Made by a program: the position numbers and the translations under genes
DNA from: Ceratodon purpureus
Lineage: Eukaryota; Streptophyta; Bryopsida; Pseudoditrichales; Ditrichaceae
Assembly (NCBI GenBank): GCA_014871385.1
Contig: CM026426.1
Location: forward strand, 18,609,935-18,673,934
Direction: 5' to 3'
DNA: 64,000 bases
Notes under the pieces: model-generated
The model's database searches: none
Seen by the model: only the letters and a program-made list of their open reading frames with translations
What the model was told of the DNA's origin: nothing
In this document: piece after piece, positions 48,600-64,000 of the stretch
Layout of the letters: every line of letters starts with the position of its first letter
How positions within the stretch are numbered: the stretch's first letter is position 1

Positions 48600-49825
48600 G
48601 TCAATGTGGGATATTCTACTCCAAAGTAGAAAATACTATGGCAGACATGTGAAGACCCTGATAGAACCACCTAATGCCAAAATAAAAAAGCCATTTGTCC
48701 TACACTTCTACAATCTTTATGGTTTTGGGAACCGCAACCTCACCAAGAACTACGCGCCTCTCATTACGTATGTTGATCTACATCAATGCTTCCAACAAAC
48801 TGTGTTAGTACCAATATGCTGGCAACAAGCAGCAGCATCTTGCATGTGGAAAACCAAGGGAGTGATGTTGCTTACACGTACCTTTTTTTCACAAATACCG
48901 TCTTCTTCTACCAGAACCATGTTGTACTCTTTGGGGTCATCATCTCTGAGCGTCATTGCAATTTCATGGCGCAAGTGGAATACTGGCTATGCCTTTCCCA
49001 CTTCAAATGCTGGCATCGGACTCCCTCTAAATATACAAAAGACTTCCACCATCTCCACCTCTGATAGATGGTCAATCGCATCCCACATGTTCTTGGTAGC
49101 ACCCCTAAACCTTGTATACAGGAACCTGTAGTATAGTGTCTGCCTACCCACTGGTACCGGAAGACAATGCTGGACCTATTCACAACACACTTGATAACAT
49201 CCTGGCCAATGTGAACTTCTCAGCCCATCCAGGATTCATCAGACTACTTAGGAGTGTCTCAGATGGAGGGTGTAAAACAAAGAGTATAGGAGTCCGCCGA
49301 ATGCTGTCACATGCGACCGCAAACAAGTCCACCCATAACGTGGACAGGCATAAATCATTGCTCATGGGCGAAACTACTACCAGTGGATGCTTTCATCGCA
49401 TTGGCAAAATCTGCTTTAAGCTTGGTCCTGAAGGCTTTAGATGTGTACATGTATGGCAAAGGCCACTCAATGTCGTTGAAACCAGTGAGCGGGATTGATT
49501 CTACCCTCCCGTACAACGTAGGCCCTGCCGGAGGGAAATATACAGCACCAAGGAAGAATGTACCTGTGTCCAACAAGTCTGTATGGCTTTGACCATTTTG
49601 CGTTGCCTCCTCAATCTTTGAATGGAGCACAAGAATGGGACCGATGATAGATGTGGGATGCACCCAATCATCAAAGTGCGAGGAATATAGGTAGTTGGCC
49701 ATGCATGGCCTATTTGCTGCTAGAGCGGGATCCAAGCTTAGATGGCGAGGCTGATACGCATGCCGCACAAGCACCTTATCAAGGTTGCTTGCTCCACGCA
49801 CACTAGGTGTCCACGAAAAATCCAT
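48600..49825 (-). pseudogene. decayed element gene on the minus strand
   Basis: A 157-codon frame from ATG 49825 (MDFSWTPSVRGASNLDKVLV... GPTLYGRVESIPLTGFNDIEWPLPYMY) continues after a frame change near 49360 (LFAVACDSIRRTPILFVLHPPSETLLSSL) to TGA at 49180. More protein-like sequence follows at 48974-48783 (EIAMTLRDDDPKEYNMVLVEEDG). Several frame changes. No family recognised. Confidence 0.4.
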
Positions 49826-49899
49826 GGTCTGAGCTTTGAAGGCTCCTCAAAAATTATCTCCACCATGCCACATTGCCTCTCTACCCTAAGGCCCCTTCG

Positions 49900-50397
49900 A
49901 CTTTGGTTGCAGCATAACCCATGAATCCCGGTCCAGCCTCATTGGGATCCAATTGCCATGGACGTCTTGATCGTTGTGCAAAATTACGCTCTGAACTAGA
50001 GATTTTGGCTGTCTAGCCATGCTTCTCTAAACCCCAAGGTATTGGGAGACACAGTAATGAACTATAACATTTGCCTTTCATACCAACAACCACTAGAGAA
50101 CGTGCTGCCAGCAGACGGAAATTCACATTTGCACAGTTTGAGCACTTGATGACAGCAAACTCCACAGTATGTAATTAAAGATAAAGCTTTTCATAATCGT
50201 GCCTAGTCACAACCTTGCCCCTAGGAGGAAACGAAGCTTGGATTATGTCAAGCGAGAGAATTGAAAGAAAGCAGAAAAGTTACCTAGTTTTGCAGTTCGC
50301 TGGCAGCGAACGGTACATTATGTTGCCAGCGAAGAAAGCCGCACTTCCACCTTGAATCAAGATGTCCTCCAAGTGTGAAAATTTGCTACTTATACGG
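49900..50397. other. non-coding, with GCTGGCAGC motifs
   Basis: No supported gene. Carries GCTGCCAGCAGAC (50110), GCTGGCAGCGAACGG (50301) and TTGCCAGCGAAG (50323), variants of the motif that is dense between 41 and 50 kb. Confidence 0.4.
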
Positions 50398-50570
50398 CAC
50401 CCAATCTTCCAAATCACGTGGACACCTCGCAGCACTAACTCCTGCTCCCTACATCCAATTTCCCAAATCACATGGACACTTCACAGCACTAACTCCTGCT
50501 GGCTACACCCAATTTCTCTAATCACGTAGACACCTGGCAGCACAAACTCCTGCTGCCTAAACCCTATCGG
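50398..50570. repeat. three tandem copies of a ~58-bp unit
   Basis: The unit CACCCAATCTTCCAAATCAC followed by GTGGACACCTCGCAGCACTA and ACTCCTGCTCCCTA recurs near 50398, 50456 and 50514 with a few differences. Confidence 0.75.
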
Positions 50571-50869
50571 CCAATCCTCTCATGGATTGACACTAACCTT
50601 TCTAATTCGCCATCGCCCACGCCACCCCCATAATTCTACAAAGCATTTGGGCGACCACCAGGGTCTGCTCCAACATAGGGCGAGCTGCGGTAACCTTTGG
50701 CAGCATGTCCCTCAAACAACTTCGGTTGACGGTGGAGCAGCACACATCATCGGCGGAGGAGGTAGGTGGGCTAACTCGTAACTCCCTCCTTAAATGCGAT
50801 GCCAAAATTTTTTACTAATACAAGCTGCGAGGCTTGAAAATCTGTACGCAGCAGCTTCGCGTGCTTTTA

Positions 50870-50962
50870 GCCCCGACACTGTGGCAAAGCGGCATACACG
50901 CGCTTCCTCGAGGTGATTGGTTCAAGACCTCTACCCCCAGCTCTGGCACCCCTTTTTTTTTT
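50870..50962 (+). repeat. tRNA-like Pol III unit, possible SINE head
   Basis: TGGCAAAGCGG (50882-50892) fits the internal A box and GGTTCAAGACC (50919-50929) the B box of tRNA-type promoters; a run of ten T (50953-50962) would end Pol III transcription. The cloverleaf does not fold well and the A-B spacing is short, so this is a tRNA-derived repeat or degenerate tRNA rather than a working tRNA gene. Confidence 0.35.
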
Positions 50963-52865
50963 CACGTGCCAGTTTCAAAGGCATTTTCGTGACCTCATTT
51001 TTCCCCTAACGTTGGGATTTGTTTGTAGAAGAGATCTAGTTGTGAGGGTGGAGTTTGGGGCTTGGAAATTGTTGTAGTTTTCTGTTAAGGTCATTTAGGA
51101 AGGTTAAGATGTAATTTATTTATTTGTATGTTTGTGTGTCTAGGCTGATATTATGAAGGGGAATTGTGTGGGTTTTTGTGGCCGTGTTCTTTTTTTAAAA
51201 GCAGAGGTGTGAGGTTACTCCGAGCAGTAGACCAATGATCACCTAGCTGATCCTCTGATCCTCCAAACCTCCACACTTGCACCTGCTTCTCGACCTCTAT
51301 ATACATCCTCTTTGCTCTCGCCTCCCAACCTACTTTCCGCTCACCCTCGAGTCCGACTAAGTTGCGTTATTGCTTTTCCTTTGCTTGAGGACCCATCTCT
51401 CCACCTTCCTCCTCCATCCTTTGCTTTTTCTAAACATACTTCATTCCTCCCTAGGCAATACCCATCATAAACATAGTTTGAAATGCATCATTAACATAGT
51501 TTGATACACATCATTGCATCTCTTGCCCTTCATGGAGAAACCAATATGGTTAAAAAATAGAAATTTGGGACCTTATCATCAAAATTGTAGTCTACTCATA
51601 AAACTAAATTTCTGAATGATTTAACAAAGAAATTCAAACTCCTATTTTTAACCAGTTCGGTTTTTCCATGGAGGGTGGGATCTAGGAAATACTCATCTTG
51701 GCTTGGCAATACTTATCATAGAGACATTTGAAATGCATCACGATCTCTAGGAAATACCCATCATAGACTCTATTGGAAATAAATCATAACCATATGGAAA
51801 AAAACATCCATTATAGAGATACTTTGGAACACATCACAATTTTTAAGCCATATCCATTGTGATTACATTTCTAAAGAGAAAATTATACCTTTCCTCTTTG
51901 TGATCATTATATCACAGCCATATAATAGGAGAAAAAATTACATTATATTGCTACAACAATTAAACTTTCAAATAAGAACAATTCAAATGTGCATATATTT
52001 TAAATACATGCAATAAGATCAAATATCAAAACTTCTATGTTATTTTAAAATATATCTTTTTCATAACTACGTTGGTGATTGGATTATGAATTTTCTTTGA
52101 AACCATAAATGATAATTTACTACAGCATATATGCGTTCAGATTACTTCATTCATTTATTTTCACACGTCAATATTTGTACTCTAAACTTCTTAAAAGGGA
52201 AATTTAAGTTGCAATCGTTATATTAAATGCAGATGGGTTCACAAAATAATAACAGAATATGTCCCAAAAGCCCTCATTTTTCCACCCAACATATAATATG
52301 CCAAGATAACCATGGGTTATATCCTTCCATCTATGATGGATGAGACACTAATACGACCACCCAAGACGGTACAAGAGAAAGAAGAGTGTTGGTACGAGAC
52401 TAAATTCCAAAGACACTCCATCGCAGAAACTACTGTTCAAGGTTTCGATTATGTAGGTGCTACTGATGTTAATGGACCTATATGGTTGATGACCACCTTT
52501 CACCTCTTCATTCAAAAAACAACCAAAGAAGTGCAGATAATATAATACTTGCATGCACACAAGAACATTATTTCAGAAAAGACCTCAGGAATACTAAGAT
52601 TTATCGTGTCAAGATGTACAACAGCTCTTAACCGTAAAAGGAGGGCTATTTCAGCGTCAAATCTCAGCCGCAAAACTGTCTCGATTCGTCGACCTCCTGG
52701 CTCAACTGCAAGTTCACAGACCTGGGCTACTGAATGCAGAAACGCCCATGAAAAGGCTACAGGCCTAGTGCAATAAGGGATGCTTACTTCATTTAAATAT
52801 CTAAGCATTCCAATAATTCTTCTACTGATTGTAAAAAAATTTACGTCTGCAGGTCCCGATGAAAC
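50963..52865. other. AT-rich intergenic sequence and phosphorylase 3' flank
   Basis: No gene supported. Words such as GGAAATACCCATCATAGA and ATACATCATAAC recur between 51450 and 51860, suggesting an old degenerate repeat. Short frames at 52312-52545 and 52549-52776 lie just beyond the phosphorylase stop and look like chance. Confidence 0.5.
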
Positions 52866-55800
52866 TTATGCCACTGGTGAGGGTACGATATCCCAAATCT
52901 CTTTAGCGTACTCGTGGATAGTTCTGTCACTGCTAAATTTGAAGGAGCCTGCGGTGTTCATGATGGACATCCTCGTCCATTTCTGCAACAAAAGAGAGTA
53001 GTGGGCAGAGTCAAGGATAAAATAACACGGCAGAATGTTCATGTTATGAAGCTAGGGTATCTACAGTAGTTAGCATGAAAAATACTACTCTATTTTCAGA
53101 ATCCCATATGGTGCAAAGTTCTAGTTCTCACACTGACTTAATCTTCCTAGTCAATGGTCTTTTACTACATTCCACGAATGCAACACTAGTACCCGAAATT
53201 GTTACATTACTAACAAATTACTGATTGGAATAGCATAGATAACGGACTGATTTGGAATGGGTTCCAGTACCTCCTGATCTCTGTATGCCTCGTCAACCTT
53301 GTCTTGGCATTCAATGTAAGCTGGGAAGTCGTGTCCCACCAAGAAGTAATCTCCTCTTCCGTAACCGGTGTTGCCTTCCAGAGCACCCAAGAGCTCACTG
53401 TAGTCATAGTCACCGAACGCCCCACTTCTGATGAAGTTCTTCACATCTTCAAATCTTGGATCCGGCACAAACTGATCACAAACCCGACCACACTAACTGT
53501 TTGAGTGTACATACATCATAGAATAGAATTCCCAAATGTTAAAAAAAATCGCTCATGAAGACACTCAAATGAAGTGGAATGAATTCACGATCAATATTTC
53601 CAGAAATATACCTTGCCAGCCTCCCGGTCTGCCCTAAGTCCAGCAATCTCAGGTGCGTACGCTCCGAACAGGAAGAAATTGTCGTCGCCAACTTCCTCCC
53701 GAATTTCGACATTAGCACCATCCAAAGTGCCAATAAGGACACATCCATTCATTGAAAACTTCATGTTGCTTGTTCCACTCGCTTCCATTCCAGCAGTACT
53801 GAATGCCAAATCACAAACAATAATCAACATACACAAATCACAAGGTTCGCCAATAACAAACACGAAGAATCAATTTCTCTACCGAATTGGACACCACAGA
53901 ATGGTTGAAGTACTCCGGAGTAGGTTGTGGCTGGTTTCTGTACAGCATCTAGACACCAGATTCCGATGTAATACATACACGAGCTTTTTTGTGACATACC
54001 TGATATGTTGGGAGAGTTCACTGGCAGGGATGAGGACCTCTGCTACGCTGACGTTGTAGTCAGGAACCATGATGACCTTAAGCAAATCCCCGATGTCAGT
54101 GTCATTGTTTACGGTTGCTGCAACATCTGTGATAAGCTTCACGATTCGTTTGGCCTGCCAGTAAGTTGCAAAAGCTTTCCCACCGAACATAACCACGCGG
54201 GGTACGTACTTGGCGGCCCGCTCCTTGGGAGTCATCTTTTTCATCTTCTGGTACCGGTAGATAACACCCATGATGTTGAGCAATTGTCTTTTATATTCAT
54301 GGATACGCTTCACCTGTTGGTCAAGAAAACAGGTCGGGCACGAAACAAAATGAGAAACAAGACTGGAAGTTACTCAGATGCATTCTCATCAATGAATGGC
54401 ATGCTTATTTAGTAAATAACATATCAAGCTCTGTGAAAACAAACCTGGATATCAAAGAGCGCATCTGGATTGATTGTGTATCCAGTCTTGGCTTCGATGT
54501 ACGCAGCCAACTTTTCTTTTCTTGCGATCTTGGCTTGCTTCCAATCCTTTTGCAGCTCTTTGTTGTCTGCAAACTGTTGCACCAAGCAGAGAATTTAAAA
54601 ATCCACTTGATGCGAACATTGTAGCAGTTAATCGAATTAAGCCAACGAAAATGGCGTCGTGATGTCAGCTTCATATCCTCACGACTTGCAAATGCAGAAG
54701 AACCAAGTCAGGAGGAGTTAGACTGTTGAAGTATTTAAGGGTTGAGAAAAAAGCTTACATTACGGAGACCAGCTAGCTGCTCGGTGTCCAGTATCCACTC
54801 CTCAGAGCCAAGCCACTTGGTAATGACTGCACTAAGTTCGGGGTTGCAGAACGCTAACCACCGTCTTGGTGTCACTCCATTAGTCTTGTTCTGGAACTTT
54901 TCAGGCCAGAGCTGCAGAGGAAAACCATCTAGAAGCATAAGAGAATTTGAAAATTTTCGCACAAATACGTTCAATTTTTCTGTGGGCAAGTTCCTTAGAA
55001 CAAAACAACAGAAATACTGTGGAGTAGCAGCTTATAATCTATCTATCTTGTGTGTAAGTAACATCTATAGAACATAGAACTTTTCTAATTGATTTTTCAC
55101 AGGTTGACACACACCTTGTAGAAATCATTGAAGACCTCTTCCTTCACAATTTCGCTGTGAATTGATGCAACTCCATTCACCGCGTGCCCAGCAATGACAC
55201 AGAGATTGGCCATTCGGACTGTAGACGCGGGTTTCTCAGGAACAACTTCCACTTCCTCTTCCTCCTCTTCCTCTTCTTCCCCTTCCTCTTCTTCCCCTTC
55301 CTTGTCGGCTGATTTGAATTTATCACCTACAAATTGAGTGGCTGCCTTGAGGCCCTTCTTCACCTTCTCCACCACCGGTTTAGGTGGCAGCAAAGATTGA
55401 ATTGAAGCAGGAAGGTCAACATTCTCGAGGATCCTCATGCTTGCAATCTTAGCCTCCAGCTCTTCCTTCTCTACCTTACTCGCAACGAAGTTCATAAACT
55501 GCAATAGAAAAGACCCTTACTGTCAGGTGTCTACCAAGACACACTAGACAGATACAGACTTCATGAAAATTCCCTAACATGTGACTGCGTGGTGAACCCT
55601 CACAACAAGCTCAAATCATGTACACAAAACTTACTTACCTATTGCTATAAGCCCCGAGATTATAAAATGCTACTACATTGCAATAAACGCTGTTACAACA
55701 GTACCTGCTCATCGATTGTCTCAATGATTTGAACGTGACGAGGCAACAGCTTCTGGAAAGCGCTCAAAGGCCACTTCTCCAATGCCTCGGGAAGAACAGT

Positions 55801-58800
55801 GTGGTTTGTATAAGCAACGGTTCTGCAATACATTACGTAACAAAAAAATTCACACCACACATTGACAGAGCATTTGTGAATATATACACAGTAGACATTC
55901 AAAAAGTTTCAAAGACATTACAAGATAAACCAGGATTCAGAGCAGTGGGGCTTACGCTTGGGTGATTTTCCAGGCTTCGTCCCAAGAGAGGCCCTCGTCG
56001 TCAATGAGGATACGAAGCAGCTCGGGAACACAGAGAGTGGGATGCGTATCGTTCATCTGGATGGCTACCTTGGAAGGAAGGGCGTCCCATTTCAGTACAC
56101 TACCTGACCTCTCCTTAAAACGTGCAATGATATCTTGAATGGAAGCTGAGCAAAGTGTATACTGCTGCTTCAGCCGCAACAATTTTCCTTCTTCAGTAGC
56201 ATCGCCAGGGTAGAGGACATAACAAATCTGCACCAATAACCACGACAATCATGTCACTCTTCTGAAAAGCAGATCCAAGCCATATAGACCCAATTGAAGG
56301 GCTTATCTCCACGATGCGCATGGTCATGGTATCTCTCACATATTCTCAGCAGAAAGATCTATATCGAGAAAATATTATTTACAGAGTAGTGTGGGAATGT
56401 GGAACATTAAGAGACAGAGAAATCAAGGTGAGAAAACACATACCCTTTCAGCATTAGCATGCGCTTGACCAGCCTTGCTGTAATCACCAGCATTGAAAGC
56501 CTCAAGATCAAAGTCCTCAGGTAAAGCCCTGGTCGACCACAACCGTAAACTAATGCTGTTCTTGGTGCGGAAGCCGGGGATCGGTACGTCGTAAGCGAAT
56601 GCACTCACTGTCTCGCCTCCCACCCACTCTTTTCCATCGTAGGAATCAACAACCTTTCCGAAAAACTTGACTGGGTAGGAAATGTCGTTCCTGGGAATCT
56701 CCCAAGGATAACCCATCTATATCACAGCAAGCAAAAGTTCAACAAACGAGATTGATGGAGTCGGACCACTTGCAATGCAAATAATCCGCTAGAAAATGAA
56801 CCTGAACAGTCATCCGTTTTCCAAATCTTATGCTCGCAGACCAATACAAATTTCACAAGATATTGTACAATACTGCTAGATAGACTCTCTTTGTCATTGA
56901 TGAGAGCTGCGAATTAGCATCGACTTGCCGTGATTTACTTTCACGGCCACATGGTGTTTACCAACTTAGACCATTACTTGGTTTGTGACGAAGAGCTTAC
57001 CTCTAGCCATTTCTCACATTGTTCCTTCTGGCCATCCGTCGTAATGGTCTGCTGAAATAGACCATACTTGTAGCGCAACCCGTAGCCCCAAGCAGGGTAG
57101 TTGAGAGTAGACAACGAGTCAAGGAAGCACGACGCTAATCTACCTAAACCACCATTGCCGAGAGCGGCATCCGGCTCCTGCACACATGACCCACGCAGGC
57201 AAAAGTAAACAACTCAACTCTTGGGCACTACGGTGGCATGCTGCATCCATGTGCGAATCTCAAAGACAAAGAGATCAAGTGAATAGAAAATCTTCAATAC
57301 CTGCTCAGCAACAGCCTCCAGATCATGGCCAAGTTTGTGAAGCGCTTCAGTGTATTCATCCTTCAGCTCAAGGTTGCCAACGGCATTCAGTAGAGCTCTC
57401 CCCTGCACAAACCAGACATTTCCGGAAGTTGAAAAAATGAAAGAGAAACCAAGTTGGTGTTCATAAAATCAATGGAGGGAGGATTCCAGAGAGAAATTTC
57501 TGACCTGGAGAAACTCCATGGACAGATAATGGATAGTCTTTGCATTCTCCTTGGTGAAGTGCTTGTAGGTCTCGTTCCATCTCTGGAGCAACGCGTCTCT
57601 CAGGCTTTCAGCTGTCGCCACATATACTTGCTTCAACTCAAATTTGGTGGAGGGCGAGAACGATGGGGTGTAGACGTCGTGAAACTTAATGTTGCTCGCA
57701 ATGCCATTGGCGTCAGTTGAAAGAGGGTTAGCTTCGGGCTTGACATCTGCCAAATTCGCAATGTGAGTGCAGAGCCAAAACATCTTCCCAAGACTAGGAG
57801 GAAACAGCCTAATCACTTGCTTAGTTAACATGTACATTGTCACTATTGCAAGTTATTTGAATCTCTGTTCAAGGTCAAACTCTGTAGCAGACACAAATAA
57901 TTGCTACAGAATGTCAGAGCAATCATTGTGGTATGATCACAAACCTATGGCGGGATCTGTCTCTGCTTTCTCTGCAACCGTTGTTTCTGCAGATTGACAC
58001 GTCCATTTTTTATGTAGTGACTGCTTGCAAGAATCTGCGTCGTCAAAAATGCAATGCTGAATGTAAGCTAAACGTTGATAGCAATGTCGGTAAAATATTC
58101 AGTTATTCTTACCCGTCATCTAAACGACCCACTCAAGTGTACTGCAAGTTCTAGATTAAAAATTACTTTGACTTAACTCATATCTCCTTGACCAACCGAA
58201 CTATATTCTATCAAGATCGAAGTGCAACTGCCACGAACACCTACTTCCTAACACAAGCTACTTCCTAATACCTGGAGAGCTCTGCAGCCTCAGGCTTGAG
58301 TTATTCCTGCACAGATTACATCAACAATCGCAACGTGATGTAAATATTTGAAATACCAATGAATGCTATGCTATTTCAACAAAGATTACAAACTATTGCA
58401 CTTCGGACAATCGGTGCATATTTATGGTATAGGAATCACTAGTCCATATAACCTTCACAAATATTATGGTTTTCGGTGATTCCCAGCTTTCCCCTAGATA
58501 CCCAAACGCCGAGTCCCCGAACTCCAGATCACAAACACCTCAACCAAATCTACATCTTCTCTTCACCAATGAATTAAAACTAACAGAAGACCCGCTAGAT
58601 AATGAGCGACAGTCTCAAACAAGATGCGTCACTCCAACAGTCACAAACATCCCTGCGCCATACCCGATCTGGAAATACTTTTTACGGCGCGACGATTCCT
58701 AGAAACATCCTTTCCAACGAGACACGAAACCCAGAAGCTCAGACCATCTTAGCAGGAAGTTCCGACATGCACTGTGCTAGAAACGCAATCACTTCACTCA

Positions 58801-59009
58801 AACACACAACTTGTTCGACCCCAATCGACATCCACCGAAAAGAAACTAGAAACCTCGAGACCGAGAAAGCTAGATCGAGAGCTGGAAACTTACGTGAAGA
58901 AAGGCCCGGCGCTCGGCAATGTGGACTTCGGCGAGGTTGCCACTCCGGAGGTGGAGAGGCGTGAGCAGGAGATGCCTGAAGGCGAGGACGCCAAGGTGAG
59001 CGACGCCAT
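52866..59009 (-). CDS. PHS1: plastidial alpha-glucan phosphorylase, 16 exons
   Basis: Cleaves alpha-1,4-glucan with phosphate to glucose-1-phosphate (and the reverse) in plastid starch metabolism. Exons, 5' to 3' on the minus strand: 59009-58894, 58306-58272, 57986-57945, 57746-57505, 57402-57301, 57177-57001, 56716-56444, 56227-55956, 55822-55705, 55498-55115, 54911-54759, 54573-54445, 54313-54000, 53798-53612, 53471-53271 and 52982-52866. All junctions are GT-AG and in phase, giving 953 residues. The Ser/Ala/Thr-rich N-terminus ([20 protein letters not shown]) is a likely chloroplast transit peptide. The signature [13 protein letters not shown] carries the pyridoxal-phosphate lysine (about K799). 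An acidic insert of roughly 55-60 residues near residues 495-550 ([10 protein letters not shown]) marks the plastid L-type enzyme. Exons 2 and 3 are tiny (35 and 42 nt). No defect seen. Ends TAA. Confidence 0.95.
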
Positions 59010-60339
59010 CGCTGCAGTGGGAGCAACGGGAGCGGCGATGGAGTGGACAGAGTGCGGGAGGGGAAGGTGACAGAGTTATATAGGATAAGAATTAAGGATT
59101 TACGCTCATCAGGATAGGCTGCGGCTGCAATTTTAGAATAATTTTGGATGTCACCCCTAGTTGGGGTCATCTGAGTGTGGGCATCTAGATCGGGCAGCCT
59201 GAAGTCCAGTCAGATATTATTGTAGGGATGGCGTCGGAGAAAAATATCGTGCCTGTCAGTTGAGCCTATCAGAGGAGCACGGGAATGTATTGATCGGAGG
59301 AGAGTTTGAGATTCAGAAAGCTATGATTAAAAAGCTATTGTCCTGCCAGCATATTCGGGGCTCTTTTTCTTTTTCATTTCACACACTGGATCCGAGATTT
59401 GTTGTGTTAAAAGTAGAAGAAGGAATCTCAGGTGCAATAAAACAAAATACGTTATGGACGAGAATGGCGTCCATGGCTTTTGCGTTCGGTCATCTAACTG
59501 CGGAAATGAATCTATAAAAAACTACACGTCGGGTTCATTATTCAAGCTTCCCTGATAAGTGCAGTAAAAACAAATGCGTTCTGGACGAGAATGCCGTCGT
59601 AGCCTCCGGTCCAGTCAAGCCCACGAAAGAAACGACTGTGAAAAACTACGCATCGGATCAATCTTTCAGGATTTCGCGATAAGCACGAGGTGAACTTATT
59701 ATAGAGAATGTAAAAAATGAATAGTACAGCTCCAGTGCTCAACCAAAGTTTCACAGGAAGTTACAGCGCCACTCATCTCTAAAGAGGATAGTCAAGGGAC
59801 CACACGACGCGTACAGAATGCACTGTCACAAGCAGGACACATGCGCACGCATGCAATACCCATATTAAAAGTCCCAACTCAAGGCGCAAAGCAATCTCAT
59901 CTAAGTAACGTTTTGACATCATGCAACCATGAAATCACAACTCAGTGTACCACGATATAGCAGAGCATACAGTACACAAAATAAAATGCAGATGGAAACG
60001 AAAAGACACATTTTAACACGAATATACCAATTCTCATGCTTAAGACCGAATAGAAAAAAGTTTCTCCAACCTACTGCCAAAGTCTATAACACCTAAAAGC
60101 ACCAGCATGCAACCGGAACCCGTGACTCCAATAAAAGTAAGGCACCGTAGTACACTATCCTCGAAAGAGACATCGCTATTATCCATCAAGTTTATTCCTA
60201 TCATGCTTGCATGACCACATGCAACCAACACCTAAGGCCTGTCCCACTCTGCTGCCAAATAAGGCAACAGCTGCCAACCACGGCAAAAGGGTATTACGGT
60301 CCATCAAAATGCTCCAATCCTGTTCTCTCCCTCGCTGCT
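59010..60339. repeat. phosphorylase promoter region with an imperfect 127-bp duplication
   Basis: Between two genes on the same strand. The segment 59432-59558 recurs diverged as 59559-59686 (shared words GTTATGGACGAGAATGGCGTC / GTTCTGGACGAGAATGCCGTC and AAAAACTACRCRTCGG). No gene is supported. Confidence 0.55.
59076..59082 (-). promoter_or_regulatory. TATA box of the phosphorylase gene
   Basis: TATATAA on the minus strand, about 67 bp before the ATG at 59009, which leaves a short leader. Confidence 0.55.

Positions 60340-64000
<3,661 letters not shown>

Noticed and set aside
58739..59170. 143-codon minus-strand frame at the phosphorylase 5' end
   Set aside because: A different frame from the ATG at 59009 that splices in phase to the enzyme. 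It has no conserved content.

Overview
The window looks like nuclear DNA of a streptophyte (plant lineage). Two intron-rich housekeeping genes on the minus strand fill the last 11 kb: a plastid-type alpha-glucan phosphorylase (16 exons, predicted transit peptide, acidic linker typical of the plastid form) and the 3' two thirds of mitochondrial succinate dehydrogenase flavoprotein. Splice sites are ordinary GT-AG and both genes end at standard stops (TAA, TAG). A charophyte alga such as Chara would fit the repeat-rich style, but this species guess is weak.

The first 51 kb is a transposon landscape. (1) At 511 and 35428 lie perfect inverted 26-bp repeats. Everything between them may be one very large DNA element (34.9 kb as it stands, about 19.7 kb without a later insertion). 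It carries a DUF7869-like transposase gene at the left (minus strand) and, at the right, a long multi-exon gene region encoding a ParB-like domain, a degenerate methyltransferase-like region and an FCP1/NIF-type phosphatase domain. A palindrome of the type TTAGCTCA(N3)TGAGCTAA is scattered some 20-30 times over both arms and through the introns of the ParB gene. (2) Nested inside is a 15.2-kb hAT element (6789-21989) with matching termini and a perfect 8-bp target duplication ATATTAAT. It holds four genes in two convergent pairs: a BED/DUF659 hAT transposase (+), a coiled-coil RING-H2 protein (-), an unknown charged protein (+) and a kinase-like protein (-). A GC-rich GACGGCC/CCCCGCGG repeat tract lies upstream of each of the four genes; in three cases a TATA box follows directly, and two of those sit in the loop of a perfect hairpin. 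(3) 35.4-51 kb holds a PIF/Harbinger remnant, a 245-bp hAT MITE with its own 8-bp duplication, and decayed genes in sequence peppered with the motif GCTGGCAGCAA.

A striking shared property of the element genes is that long reading frames are interrupted by in-frame TAG (18 seen) or TAA (4 seen), nearly always where Gln would fit, and almost never by TGA. The two host genes do not show this. CAG to TAG decay at methylated CHG sites, or translation of UAR as Gln in these elements, are the competing explanations.
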